Shown here: positions 1 through 8,478 of the stretch, piece by piece
Layout: the number at the start of each line of letters is the position of its first letter
Numbering within the stretch: the stretch's first letter is position 1
The notes under the pieces: model-generated
What the model saw: the letters and a program-made list of their open reading frames with translations, nothing else
Told to the model about the DNA's origin: nothing
The model's database searches: none
DNA from: Piromyces finnis
Lineage: Eukaryota; Neocallimastigomycota; Neocallimastigomycetes; Neocallimastigales; Neocallimastigaceae
Length of the DNA stretch: 24,847 nucleotides
Direction: 5' to 3'
Assembly (NCBI GenBank): GCA_002104945.1
Contig: MCFH01000146.1
Location: 1-24,847 of the forward strand
Made by a program: the position numbers and the translations under genes

Positions 1-988
1 TTCGATAGACCAATATTTATCAGCCGTCTTTACATTTTCAGCAGTTCTAGGGTCCATCGGTAGTGATTTATAAACTTTTCCAAAAGAATTTCATCGGAAC
101 TCTTGTTTTGATCTTTAGTGGGTCGGGAGCTATATCAAAAGGTTGTTGGTCTTCCCTACCATAAACTAGCTCAAAACTTGAATGTTTCGTAGCCGTATTC
201 TTTGTAGTTCTTAAGGCCCAAAGCGGGAAGGTAGAACTTCATCCCAGTCTTTATTTTCTTTCCCTAAAAGTCTTAAAAGTTTCCCAATTTCCTTATTTCG
301 GTTTTCTGTTAATCCATTACTTTCAGGGTGGTAGGGAACTGTGAACTTCACATATACGTCATATAGGTCTAGAAATATCTTTGTCATATCTGAGGTAAAT
401 TGAGTTCCATTATCTGTAGTAATAACTTGTGGTACCCATGTCTTGCAAACACATTTATTAAAAACTTTATCACGTCCAGAGAAGTAACAGTTTCCACCGC
501 TTCGGCTTCTACCCATTTAGTAAAATAGTCAACTATGACTATTATATATTGTTTACTATTTCTTGTCTTAGGTAATGGCCCAATAATATCCAAACCTAGA
601 TGTACAAATGGTCCTTCCACTTTAGTAGCTTTGTCCTCAGTTGGTTCTGGATAAGGTTGTGGTCTATTTACTTGACACTTCTCACACTTGCTAATAATTC
701 TTTAATATCCGCTATCATATCATTCCAATAATAATTTTTCTTTAACCTTTGATAAGTCTTATAATAACCTTCATGACCTACGTTATGTGCTTGAAATATT
801 AACTTTACTTTTTCTTCTACAGTAGATATTAGCTGACGTAAGTTATTACCATCTACGAAATAGTCCTTCCCATCTATGGTAGTAAATTTTTCAGCTATAA
901 ACTCCTTAATAACTTTGGTTAATAACTCTTCATTATTAGTTTTATTAATTTTTGTTACCAGTATCTTTTTCTCCTCTTTATTCTTCAT
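1..988 (-). pseudogene. Integrase of element A (partial, frameshifted)
   Basis: Integrase would insert the element cDNA into host chromatin. From 988 downwards there is a run of about 100 codons ending in the N-terminal zinc-binding region (HNVGHEGYYKTYQRL). The following Cys pair (CEKC near 675-690) lies in another frame. The catalytic core follows in pieces: GLDIIGPLPKT with the first Asp, DYFTKWVEAEAV, then after another shift TDNGTQF with the second Asp and HPESNGLTENR with the catalytic Glu (about 300-420). The downstream part (SSFELVYGRED) is shifted again and is cut by the window edge before the C-terminal GPY/F-type module. At least four frame changes make it non-functional as written. 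Confidence 0.9.
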
Positions 989-995
989 TCTTGAT

Positions 996-1480
996 AATGC
1001 ATCAGCTATACATTATTCTTTCCTTTATCATATTGAATATCAATATCCAACTGACTTACTGTAAGACACCATCTGTTGTGACGTGCACTATTTGGTTCCT
1101 TATTTTTAAATAAACCCAAAAGTGGTTTATGGTCCGTATAAACTATAGTATGTACGGGTTTCCTAAAATATAAGGTTTTAACTTACTCACGCAAAAGAAT
1201 AACGCAGCACTTCTAACTCTGTTATTCCATAGTTCTTCTCCGCTTTACTAAGACTTCGACTAATATATGTACAGGGTGTTCTATTTTGTTAGTTTCATTT
1301 CTTGTAATAAAACACCACCCACTCCTTCATACGACGCGTCCGTACGTATGATAAAAGGCTTATCAAATTCAGGAAACTTTAAAATGGGAGCGTTTATCAG
1401 TTTTTCTTTTAATACTTTAAATGCTTTTTCATGTTTTTCTTCCCATTTATATCGTACATTTTTCTTTAATAACTCACATA
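996..1480 (-). pseudogene. RNase H domain of element A (frameshifted)
   Basis: This is the Ty3-type RNase H that removes the RNA strand during reverse transcription. Visible in order on the minus strand are RTDASYEGVGGVLLQ near 1300-1350 (first catalytic Asp), SKAEKNYGITELE near 1215-1260 (catalytic Glu in TELE), and YTDHKPLLGLF near 1100-1140 (catalytic Asp). The connection ends at an ADALSRMK-type motif near 985-1010, the usual junction to integrase. These motifs lie in more than one frame, with an in-frame stop soon after the first block. Only the intact family consensus could be active. Confidence 0.85.
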
Positions 1481-2421
1481 AGGGCGCGGTTATTGAGAAT
1501 AATTAGGAATAAAATTTCGATAATATCCTACTGCACCCAAAAACGAACGTAACTCATGAATATTTCCTGGAGCTTCCCACTCCTTATGGCTTCTATTTTA
1601 CTTTCCAAAGGACTCAAACCTTTAGTAGATAACCTGTGACCATACATTACTTCTTCCTTCATAAAACTACATTTCTCAAGATTTATTTTTAATTCATTTT
1701 CTTTCAATATTTCAAATACTCTTTAATATGTTCCATGTGTTCTTCCACACTCTTGGAATATATGAGTACATCATCAAAAAATTATATACACAATTTCCTA
1801 TTAAAGGAAATAATATCTTATTCATTTCCCTCTGAAAAGTTGCTGGTGCATTAGTTAACCCAAACGGCATGACCTTAAACTGATAGTTACCAAACTTGGT
1901 AGTAAAACTAGTAACCTCAGTGCTTTCCTCATGCATAGAAATTTGATGATAACCTGAATATAAGTCCATAGTAGTGAATATTTTGGCTCCGTTCAGACTA
2001 TCAAATATTTCATCAATATAGGGGAGTGAATAAGAGTCCTTTTCCGTGAGGTCGTTCACTCTCCTATAGTCCACACACATTCTCCACTTACCATTATGTT
2101 TTGGAACCAGAACTACAGGGGAGGACCATTCTGAATAGGACGGCTCTATTAATTTTTTTCTATTAGCTTAGTTAACTCTTCTTTTAGTATATCTGATTTA
2201 AATTTAGTTAACCTATAAGCTCTTTGTTTAACTGGTTTTACACCAGCCTTTAGATTTATTTTATGTGGTGATAATTTAGAAGGCGTTAATTCCTCAGAAG
2301 ACGTCGCAATAACCTCTAAGTTTTCTTCCAAAAGTCGGAGTATTTCTTTCCGTTTATCTTTTGGTAAGGTGTTCAAGAATATCTCATTGTGATATATACT
2401 CCTGAGGTGGTAAACCTTCAA
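1481..2421 (-). pseudogene. Reverse transcriptase of element A (frameshifted)
   Basis: Two long pieces are visible. The first (2421-2149) contains the region upstream of the fingers, SPHKINLKAGVKPVKQRAYR, which is typical of the Gypsy RT start. The second (2080-1712) holds RMCVDYRRVND, TTMDLYSGYHQISM, KFGNYQFKVMPFGLTNAPATFQ and the start of the active-site strand. WSSPVVLVPK lies between them in the same frame as the second piece, so one homopolymer base (around 2152-2158, seven T on the plus strand) separates the two. A second shift in a T-rich run at about 1770-1785 falls on the catalytic [YF]-x-D-D motif, so the double Asp is out of frame. The thumb (LRSFLGAVGYYR-type) follows near 1505-1560. 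Confidence 0.9.
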
Positions 2422-2559
2422 TAGACTTCAAGCTTTTAGTATCTCCATCTGGTATCTTCTTAATAGTACATACCAATTTTCCTTCATTATAATATTGGTT
2501 ATTGATAGGTACTATTTCTTCTACTAACCTCTTTCTTTCACTTGACATAAGCTCTTGGT

Positions 2560-2872
2560 TACTGGATTTATATATAATAAATTATCTACTTGAGTTTTAT
2601 AATTTATTAACATATCATAGAACGGTTCTTCTTTTTCAAGTATTCTGAAGTCAACCACTAGTTCTACCTCTCCTATTCTAACTGGTATACGCACACAGTA
2701 CCCTCAGAGTATTCTTCATCAGTAGTAGTAGTCGAATACCTTTGCTTATTCCTACCACTTCATATTCCTTTGGTAGTCTTTTGTAAAAAGAAGATGTAAT
2801 AACATTTAAGTTACTACACGTATCCACCAGTAGTTTTCCTGGTATCCCATCCACAGTCGCATCCACCATTGC
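2560..2872 (-). pseudogene. Retropepsin-like aspartic protease of element A, with DTC in place of DTG
   Basis: A 63-codon run (2869-2678) starts MVDATVDGIPGK and continues LLVDTCSNLNVITSSFY. This is the canonical beginning of a retroviral-type protease, which works as a dimer and cleaves the polyprotein. The active-site triplet reads D-T-C-S (Asp codon at 2824-2822, Cys at 2818-2816), where the family norm is D-[T/S]-G. The frame breaks after KNTLRV. Similar protein (VRIPVRIGEVELVVDFRIL) continues in another frame to about 2600. The same D-x-C pattern is present in element B, so the Cys is probably ancestral and not a sequencing error. Confidence 0.82.
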
Positions 2873-3719
2873 TATTCCTCTTCTGAAGCTTCATTATTCT
2901 TATATATAGTCATGGTTGATATTATTTAATAAGGTTGTAGTAGCTACTATGTTATTTAATGCATGATACCTTGCTTTGTACTTTCTCTAACTTTAGTCCT
3001 TGGGAAAGTTGTGTTCTTATTTTGGGCATACATTAAATAACTGTCCATAAGTAATATCACATTTAGCTGTGTTTAAATCTTCAAAAATATCATAATCACT
3101 GGTATCACCTCTCATTTGGATATTACGTGTGACTTTCTCCTCTTTAGTTTTATCTTTTTCTTTATCTTTAGTCATTTTCAATAACGTCGGTAGAATATCT
3201 GTATTTTTCTTTTTAGCTTTTTCTACTTCTACTTTATCTTCCGTATCAATACTGACCTCCATATCTTCGTTTTCTTCTCTTTCGTTTTTATTTATGGTGG
3301 TTGGTGGTTTACTTCTTTGTTTTCTCTGAGTTTTTACTTTTCTCTTTTTCCTTGTTAATATTAGGTTGACTCAGAACAGACGTGTCAAGTTGGTTCTTGG
3401 GTTGTGATGGTGAACCTGATTCTAAACTCTCATTACTGAGTTCACGTTCTTGTTGCTTCCTAGTAGCAGGGGTAACTATTGGTCTTGGGTCTTCTTTTAA
3501 TGATTTTTGTACTCTTTTCTTGGAAGAGTCTTCTTCATCATTAGCTTTTCTTTTAGCTGCAGCAATAATTTTATCTTCAATAGAAGATATTTCTTCATTA
3601 TCTGATAAGTCAGAATACTCAGAATATTCAGAGCACTCATTATTATCAACTGAACTGTTATTAAGTGAAGCTATTTTTGGATTACTGGGAGTGCTTCTTC
3701 TCCCACTATCTAATTTAAA
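2873..3719 (-). pseudogene. Post-frameshift linker of element A between Gag and protease
   Basis: The frame entered by a -1 slip at 3719-3713 is open and reads LDSGRRSTPSNPKIAS. It goes on through an acidic, Ser-rich stretch, then DPRPIVTPATRK, SVLSQPNI and a Lys/Glu-rich segment that ends YGQLFNVCPK at 3017. After a single-base break, a KIRTQLSQGLKLEK-type motif follows near 3000. Elements B and C have the same motif order, so this is a conserved but poorly known Gag-Pol segment. The charged, low-complexity composition suggests a disordered linker. The final ITYGQL..PK.R motif resembles a short conserved block found ahead of the protease in some fungal Gypsy elements, as far as I recall. Function unknown. 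Confidence 0.7.
3667..3719 (-). promoter_or_regulatory. -1 ribosomal frameshift signal of element A
   Basis: The slippery heptamer UUUAAAU (3719-3713) sits in the gag frame as U UUA AAU and is followed at once by the gag stop UAG (3712-3710). A 7-nt spacer leads to the stem UGGGAG (3705-3700) / CUCCCA (3691-3686) with loop AAGAAGCA. The loop bases GAAGC (3697-3693) can pair with GCUUC at 3671-3667, allowing an H-type pseudoknot. The -1 frame is open beyond. This is the textbook architecture for gag-pol recoding and recurs in B and C. Confidence 0.85.
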
Positions 3720-5307
3720 TGACCTTTTCTGGCCTTTTGTTTGTTTTCTTCTACTATGGCACTCAGTTTAGGACAATGATATTGAAAGTGTCCCTTCTCG
3801 TTGCAAAAGTAGCAAGTTTTGATAGTTAAGTTTCTCATTTTCTCCGTCAACTCATTCATAGGATCTTCTTATCATTACCATAATTCGCTATTGTTGGCTT
3901 CTTGTTCCTTTCATAGCTATCTTCTTTTCTTTCATATTATTTTTATATCTTTTATCAGAGTTAGAAGAGGTGGATACATCATAATTGTTAGCTTTATGAC
4001 GATTTCTTAAATTTAGTCTATCCCCATCTTCGGCAAGCTTGTAGGCTTCTGCTAAGGTAACTTCTTTTTCCCTACGCACATTTTCCCAGGCTTTATGTTA
4101 GGCTCAATGGAATCTAAGTAATCTTCAACATCTACTTTCCTTCTACGCTTCTTGTCTAGTTTGACATACAAGGAACGGTACCTTATGTTGAAGCTTTTAC
4201 TTTTTCATTCTTTTTGATTCGCATATCCCTAAGCTCCTTGAGAAGTTCTATTTGATCTTCCTTTACTCCATAAAATTCTTCTAACATAGTGTAAAAGTTT
4301 TATAAATGTAAACAGATTATAAAATTTTTTACAATAAAACAACAACACAAAATAAAGAAAAAACAAGAAAATAAATTATATTTAAAAAATATTCTTTTAT
4401 TAATTTTATTTAGTTATTAACTAAATAATAGTCAATAACAATTACATCGTTTTAATTAAGAAAATTTACATGCATTTAATTTTTCGTAAATTATATTTTA
4501 ATATACTATTCTATTTAAATATTATACTATTAATATAAACAAAACTAATTTAATACTAATTTAATTAAATAATAAAATAATAACTAAACTAAAACTAATT
4601 AAATACACTTTTGATTCAATTTGAGTAAACTGTAAATTAATACAGTCCTGTATTACCTATATATTAATTAAATATTATTACTATTTATTATATATTTATA
4701 AAAATGCTAATTTAAAACTACGCAAGTTATTAAACTAATTTTAATTAAATAAAAACTTTTAAGATTTAATTAATATTTAAAATATTTAAATTTAATTATC
4801 CATTAATTTAAATTTTATCCAAATTTCATTTGTAACTTTGATATTTTAAAATTAATATTTATTTAATTATTCCATAAAATTTATACAATAAATTTTATAA
4901 ACAATTTTTTCATTAAAATATCAAAATTATTATTCAATAATTATTAATTAATTATTAAATAATTTAAAGTATACTTTATATCTTTACACATAGTGACTAT
5001 CTTTTAAGGAAGGGTAGTGAGCTTTCTCTTTCCTCTACCTTCATCTTCTTCATCACTATCTTCACTGTCTTCATCATTTTCAAAGTCCTTATTAGGATTC
5101 AACTCTTGAATAAGTTCATTTGGTGTTGTAGTAGTAAAAAACAAGCTAGAAACCATTTTTGGACTTTTAACATCTTGAAGCATAGTCCAATACTTTAATT
5201 GATATACCAAGTCTTAATGTCCAAATTATCTTCGGTTAATCTAGTGACATGCTTTAATTCCTTCATTAATTTAGCAAAGTCAATAGATTTATCAGCTCCC
5301 GTACTCA
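3710..5307 (-). pseudogene. Gag of element A, split by a solo LTR insertion
   Basis: Gag would form the virus-like particle and bind the RNA. The start is placed at the ATG at 5307 because MSTGADKSIDFAKLMKELK matches the N-terminus of Gag in C. An acidic block (ENDEDSEDSDEEDEGRGK) follows, then an in-frame TAA at about 5004. A 699-bp LTR with a 5-bp duplication interrupts the gene at 4290-4988. Beyond it, the gene resumes as MLEEFYGVKEDQIELLKELR in the frame left at KIVT, matching C's KIINALETFYGLKEDQ. The zinc knuckle CYFCNEKGHFQYHC (CX2CX4HX4C, 3814-3773) lies near the C-terminus, and the ORF ends GHLN-stop at 3710. Additional frameshifts occur near 4090-4180 and 3850-3890. Confidence 0.88.
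4290..4988. mobile_element. Solo LTR of an unrelated family, inserted in gag of element A
   Basis: A 699-bp AT-rich non-coding block begins TGTAAAAG and ends CTTTACA, which are imperfect inverted termini of the TG...CA type. It is flanked by the exact 5-bp direct repeat CATAG (4285-4289 and 4989-4993), a target-site duplication of LTR-element size. Removing the block and one repeat joins the two halves of gag A in one frame at a position matched in element C. It carries no ORF, PBS or PPT. It does not resemble the other three LTR types here, and its orientation is unknown. Confidence 0.82.
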
Positions 5308-5690
5308 TTTTTATATACAAGTTTTAAATAAAGATAAAAATACAATTTTACAATAATATTAAAGAATGAAACAAGTTTAAAAAAATAATTTTCTTTTATA
5401 AGAATTTAAAAGAATGAATTACAACAATATTTGAAATATATTTAATTAACAACACTAATAATTATTCTCTTTAGTTAAACTAGTAATACCAATATAAAAT
5501 ACTTCCTTAATGCACCAATTAACAATATTAATTTCTCTCTATTAACTATTTTAATTGTGCCTTGAAGTATATAACTTTTTATATACTAGTATAACCCTTT
5601 TTGAATTATTAACTATTTTAATTAAAATAATAATACAAAATATAAAAGTAACTATAAAAATGTAGTGTGATATCAATATGTTATTATTAT
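5308..5690 (-). other. 5' leader of element A between primer site and gag
   Basis: About 380 bp of AT-rich sequence with no ORF matching any retrotransposon domain. It is presumably the untranslated leader carrying packaging signals, but I recognise no specific structure. Confidence 0.6.
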
Positions 5691-5706
5691 CCCCGATACT
5701 CCACCA
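5691..5706 (-). promoter_or_regulatory. Primer binding site of element A
   Basis: On the minus strand TGGTGGAGTATCGGGG lies 7 nt downstream of the 5' LTR. It begins with the TGG that pairs with the CCA tail of a tRNA. The same start (TGGTGGAG) at the same 7-nt offset occurs in B and C. The tRNA species is not assigned. Confidence 0.8.
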
Positions 5707-5713
5707 TTAATTA

Positions 5714-6551
5714 TGCTACGGTTCAAATAAGATATCACAAAAACACTTGAATAGTTATAAAGATAAAAATTTATTTAATTTTAATTTTATTCATTTAATT
5801 TATTTTTGATTTTTCAATTTTTAAAATTTTCTCAAAATCTCGTACTTTTTCCAACTATCCATTATTTGAAATTTAATGGTTTTGGATAGCTAAGGATTTA
5901 AATTGATTTCATTCATAATATATGGATCATTCACTGTAACATATATTAATTAAATCCTTAATATTATTATGAATAATTCTATTTTGAATAGAAAAATTTT
6001 TAATTTATAATTAATAAATTTTAATTTATGATATGTGTAACATTTTTGCATATCATATATTATATATTTAATTATGACATATAATAAAATTATATTATTC
6101 AATTAATTATGCCCTTTTTTAGACATAAATAATAATTTTTCTGTCGAGGTATCTTCTTGTTTTGTGTGTAACAGTTGCCTCTTTTAGTAAAAATTATAAT
6201 TAAATTCTATGTCTAATTTCAAATTATAAAATATTACAATAAAGTTAATTAATAAAATAAACCTTAAATAATAAAAATACCTATAACTATTTATATAATA
6301 AAATTTTGTAAAATTTATAAGTATAAAATATTATAATTAATTATACTAATTAATAATAAAAGGTCTTAAATAACTATATACAATATATAACTATATAATA
6401 AAAATATTAATAATTACTAGAAAATGTATAAAATTATATATTATAATTTTATTTTTAAAAATAGAGTTAAACACTAGTAAGGAATATAAATAGTTGAAGG
6501 TTAAATCCTAAAATTCTAGCTAATTCAACTATTTATGTTCATTCCTTAACA
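5714..6551 (-). repeat. 5' LTR of element A
   Basis: The block starts TGCTACGG on the plus strand next to the primer site and ends CCTTAACA, giving TG...CA and imperfect inverted termini (TGCTACGG versus TGTTAAGG). It is 838 bp. The right end is set by the terminal CCTTAACA, which matches the LTR end of the C family. The partner LTR is outside the window, so the boundary is inferred. Internal inverted repeats are at 6027-6057 and 6478-6549. Confidence 0.75.
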
Positions 6552-6555
6552 TTTT

Positions 6556-7232
6556 TGTTACGGTTCGAGGAATTTACTTTTATTTATAAAAATATTAATA
6601 AATTTATTAATACTCAAAAATAATATTAAATGAAATAAGAAAAATTGTTTTATTAATAAAATTGTTTTATTAAGATATTAATAAAAATTATAAATAAAAT
6701 AAAAATAAAATAAAATATCTGTATATTCTCTAATTATAATATACACCTTTTTATATTTTTGTAAAAAATTAAGTAGTGTTAATTAAAAGAATTAGTCTTT
6801 ATTATTTACTTAATTTTAGTATTTAAATTACTTTTAAATGAATAATAAATTACATTATATTATAATAAATATTATACTATTATTAAATTGATTAGCATAC
6901 ATTAAAAGTTTACTTTAAATATATTTAACTAAAGAATTTTACTATTTTACAGAAATATTATTCATAATTTAATTAATAAAAATTCATTAACTTGATAATT
7001 AAACTAAAAGTTCAATAAACTATAATTTTCATATTATTATTATATTAATTTTTAAGTTTAATAAAATAAATTTAAGTTCAAAAATAATTATTATAATTTA
7101 AATATAATTTAAGTGTATATTATTACAAATAAGAATATTGTAAAGTTTCATACATTTAGGAACAATAATGAATGGATTAGGTCATAATCATTAATTATGA
7201 CAAGAATAACATTATTTGTTGGTTCCTTAACA
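6556..7232 (-). mobile_element. Solo LTR of the element C family
   Basis: This 677-bp block starts TGTTACGGTTCGAGGAATTTA and ends GGTTCCTTAACA, and it is clearly homologous along its length to the two LTRs of element C (16297-17010 and 23065-23772). It has no adjacent primer site, PPT or coding sequence, so it is a solo LTR left by LTR-LTR recombination. Flanking TTTT on both sides (6552-6555 and 7233-7236) fits a 4-bp target duplication, although a T-run is weak evidence. It differs from C's LTRs by substitutions as well as indels, so it is older than C's insertion. Confidence 0.88.
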
Positions 7233-7708
7233 TTTTTTGTGTAAAAGGTTTTTTAATTATTAGTTAATAAGTTACTAATTAGTTAATTAAGTTAGTTATT
7301 ACCTCTCTAACGAGTTAATAACTAAATAAAGTTTTATAAAAATATAAAGAAAGAAAATAAATTTATAACACTAAAATAAATATAACACTTATATAATTTT
7401 ATGAAATAACTTTTACTTAAATAATTATATTTTAATTATATCTTTTATTTATTTATTATAATTTAATTATTATATTATAGCTATTAATTTACTTTAATAC
7501 TAACGCAAAGTATTTAACGTTAGTTTTGACTATCTATTAACTATATGAGTTTATTTCTTTACCATTGATTGGGTAAAGCAAATAAATTCCTATTTAATTA
7601 ATAACCATTATATATGGTTAACATATTTTGGCCAATAAATGATGACCAGAATATTGGTTTCAATTGAAATATTGTGGGCAAACTTATGGCCACAAATATT
7701 TCTTACAT
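7233..7708. other. Non-coding spacer between the solo LTR and element B
   Basis: 476 bp of AT-rich DNA without any supportable ORF. It holds short perfect inverted repeats at 7557-7578, 7602-7620 and 7658-7669. The last four bases, ACAT (7705-7708), are a candidate target duplication for element B. Confidence 0.7.
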
Positions 7709-8425
7709 TGATGCAATATTTAAAACACCATAAATAAAATATAATTATGAACGTTAGCAATGGGAAGTATATGAATAATATATTAGTTATATTGTATTTA
7801 TTTCTATTTTATAATAATAAAAATAATAAATAATATTTATAATATAATTAAATATTTTGGTTTAAAGATTCTTTATTTAATTATTTATTATTATGTATAA
7901 CATTAATAACATTCAATACTAATAGGATCGAAAGTTATTATTGAATAAATATAAATAGTTAAATATAATGTGTAAATATAAAATATGTTGATGAAAGTAT
8001 TATTAATGATAAATATAACTTTTCTGAAATAGTAAAAATAAACAATATTCTTTTCTTTTATAACTAATATTTAAACTGAAGGAATATAATAAATACTAAT
8101 ACGTAATTATTAACCTAAAACTAACTTAAACTAAACTATTAATATAAAAATAAAATAAAATAAACTAATACTTAAAACTAAAATATCAAATATTATTTAT
8201 AAATGAAAAGTTCTCTCTCTTGATATCTTCTGCTTTAACACTCTCTTTATATCTTTTCCTTTCTTGTGTAACTAATTATTCTAATGTATGTGTAACATTT
8301 GCGTCATAATAATTTATACTAATATAGTTTTATTATTATCATTAGTAATTGATATACAATTTATAAAAGGATTAGTATTATTCATAAATATTTAAAATAT
8401 TATATTTTTCTTGCATCTTGTATCA
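7709..8425 (-). repeat. 3' LTR of element B
   Basis: A 717-bp direct repeat of 15543-16292. It begins TGATGCAATA and ends CTTGTATCA, so the termini are TGAT...ATCA. It carries a CT-rich block near 8213-8262 and the motif ATGTGTAACATTTGCG (8288-8303), both also present in the other LTR. Differences from the partner are mostly small indels in A/T runs. Confidence 0.92.
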
Positions 8426-8440
8426 GGAGGCCCCCACTTT
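8426..8440 (-). other. Polypurine tract of element B
   Basis: On the minus strand AAAGTGGGGGCCTCC abuts the 3' LTR, the position where plus-strand DNA synthesis is primed. The core GTGGGGGC recurs next to the 3' LTR of element C. It is not a pure purine run. Confidence 0.7.
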
Positions 8441-8478
8441 AAATAAGACTTCGTCCCTTGAAGTCGTCGTATTTTTCA

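Larger units (their letters stand above)
1..6551 (-). mobile_element. Ty3/Gypsy LTR retrotransposon A, truncated by the window's left edge
   Basis: Read on the minus strand, the element runs 5' LTR (6551-5714), primer binding site, leader, gag, frameshift signal, linker, protease, RT, RNase H and integrase. The integrase runs off position 1, so the 3' LTR and polypurine tract are not seen. The order PR-RT-RH-IN is diagnostic of Ty3/Gypsy (Metaviridae-type) elements. Gag and Pol are close relatives of element C, but the LTR differs from C's except at the extreme termini. The coding part has many frameshifts, and a solo LTR of another family sits inside gag. This copy is a relic, although some single-base breaks may be sequencing errors. 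Confidence 0.93.

Noticed and set aside
3129-3771. Plus-strand ORFs rich in Ser/Leu/Phe
   Set aside because: Antisense of the Lys/Glu/Ser-rich linker of element A; composition is explained entirely by the minus-strand coding sequence.
4290-4988. Spliceosomal intron in gag A
   Set aside because: A GT...AG pair can be drawn, but TG...CA ends plus an exact 5-bp duplication explain the block better, and an intron would be lost on reverse transcription.
4284-4995. hAT-like MITE with 8-bp duplication ACATAGTG
   Set aside because: The 8-bp repeat exists, but three of its bases fit as LTR termini (TG and CA). The inner ends have LTR-type TGTAAA/TTTACA termini, so the 5-bp LTR reading is preferred.
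7240-7260. Second copy of the 4290-4988 LTR starting TGTAAAAGG
   Set aside because: Only about eight bases match and no CTTTACA end with a duplication was found downstream.
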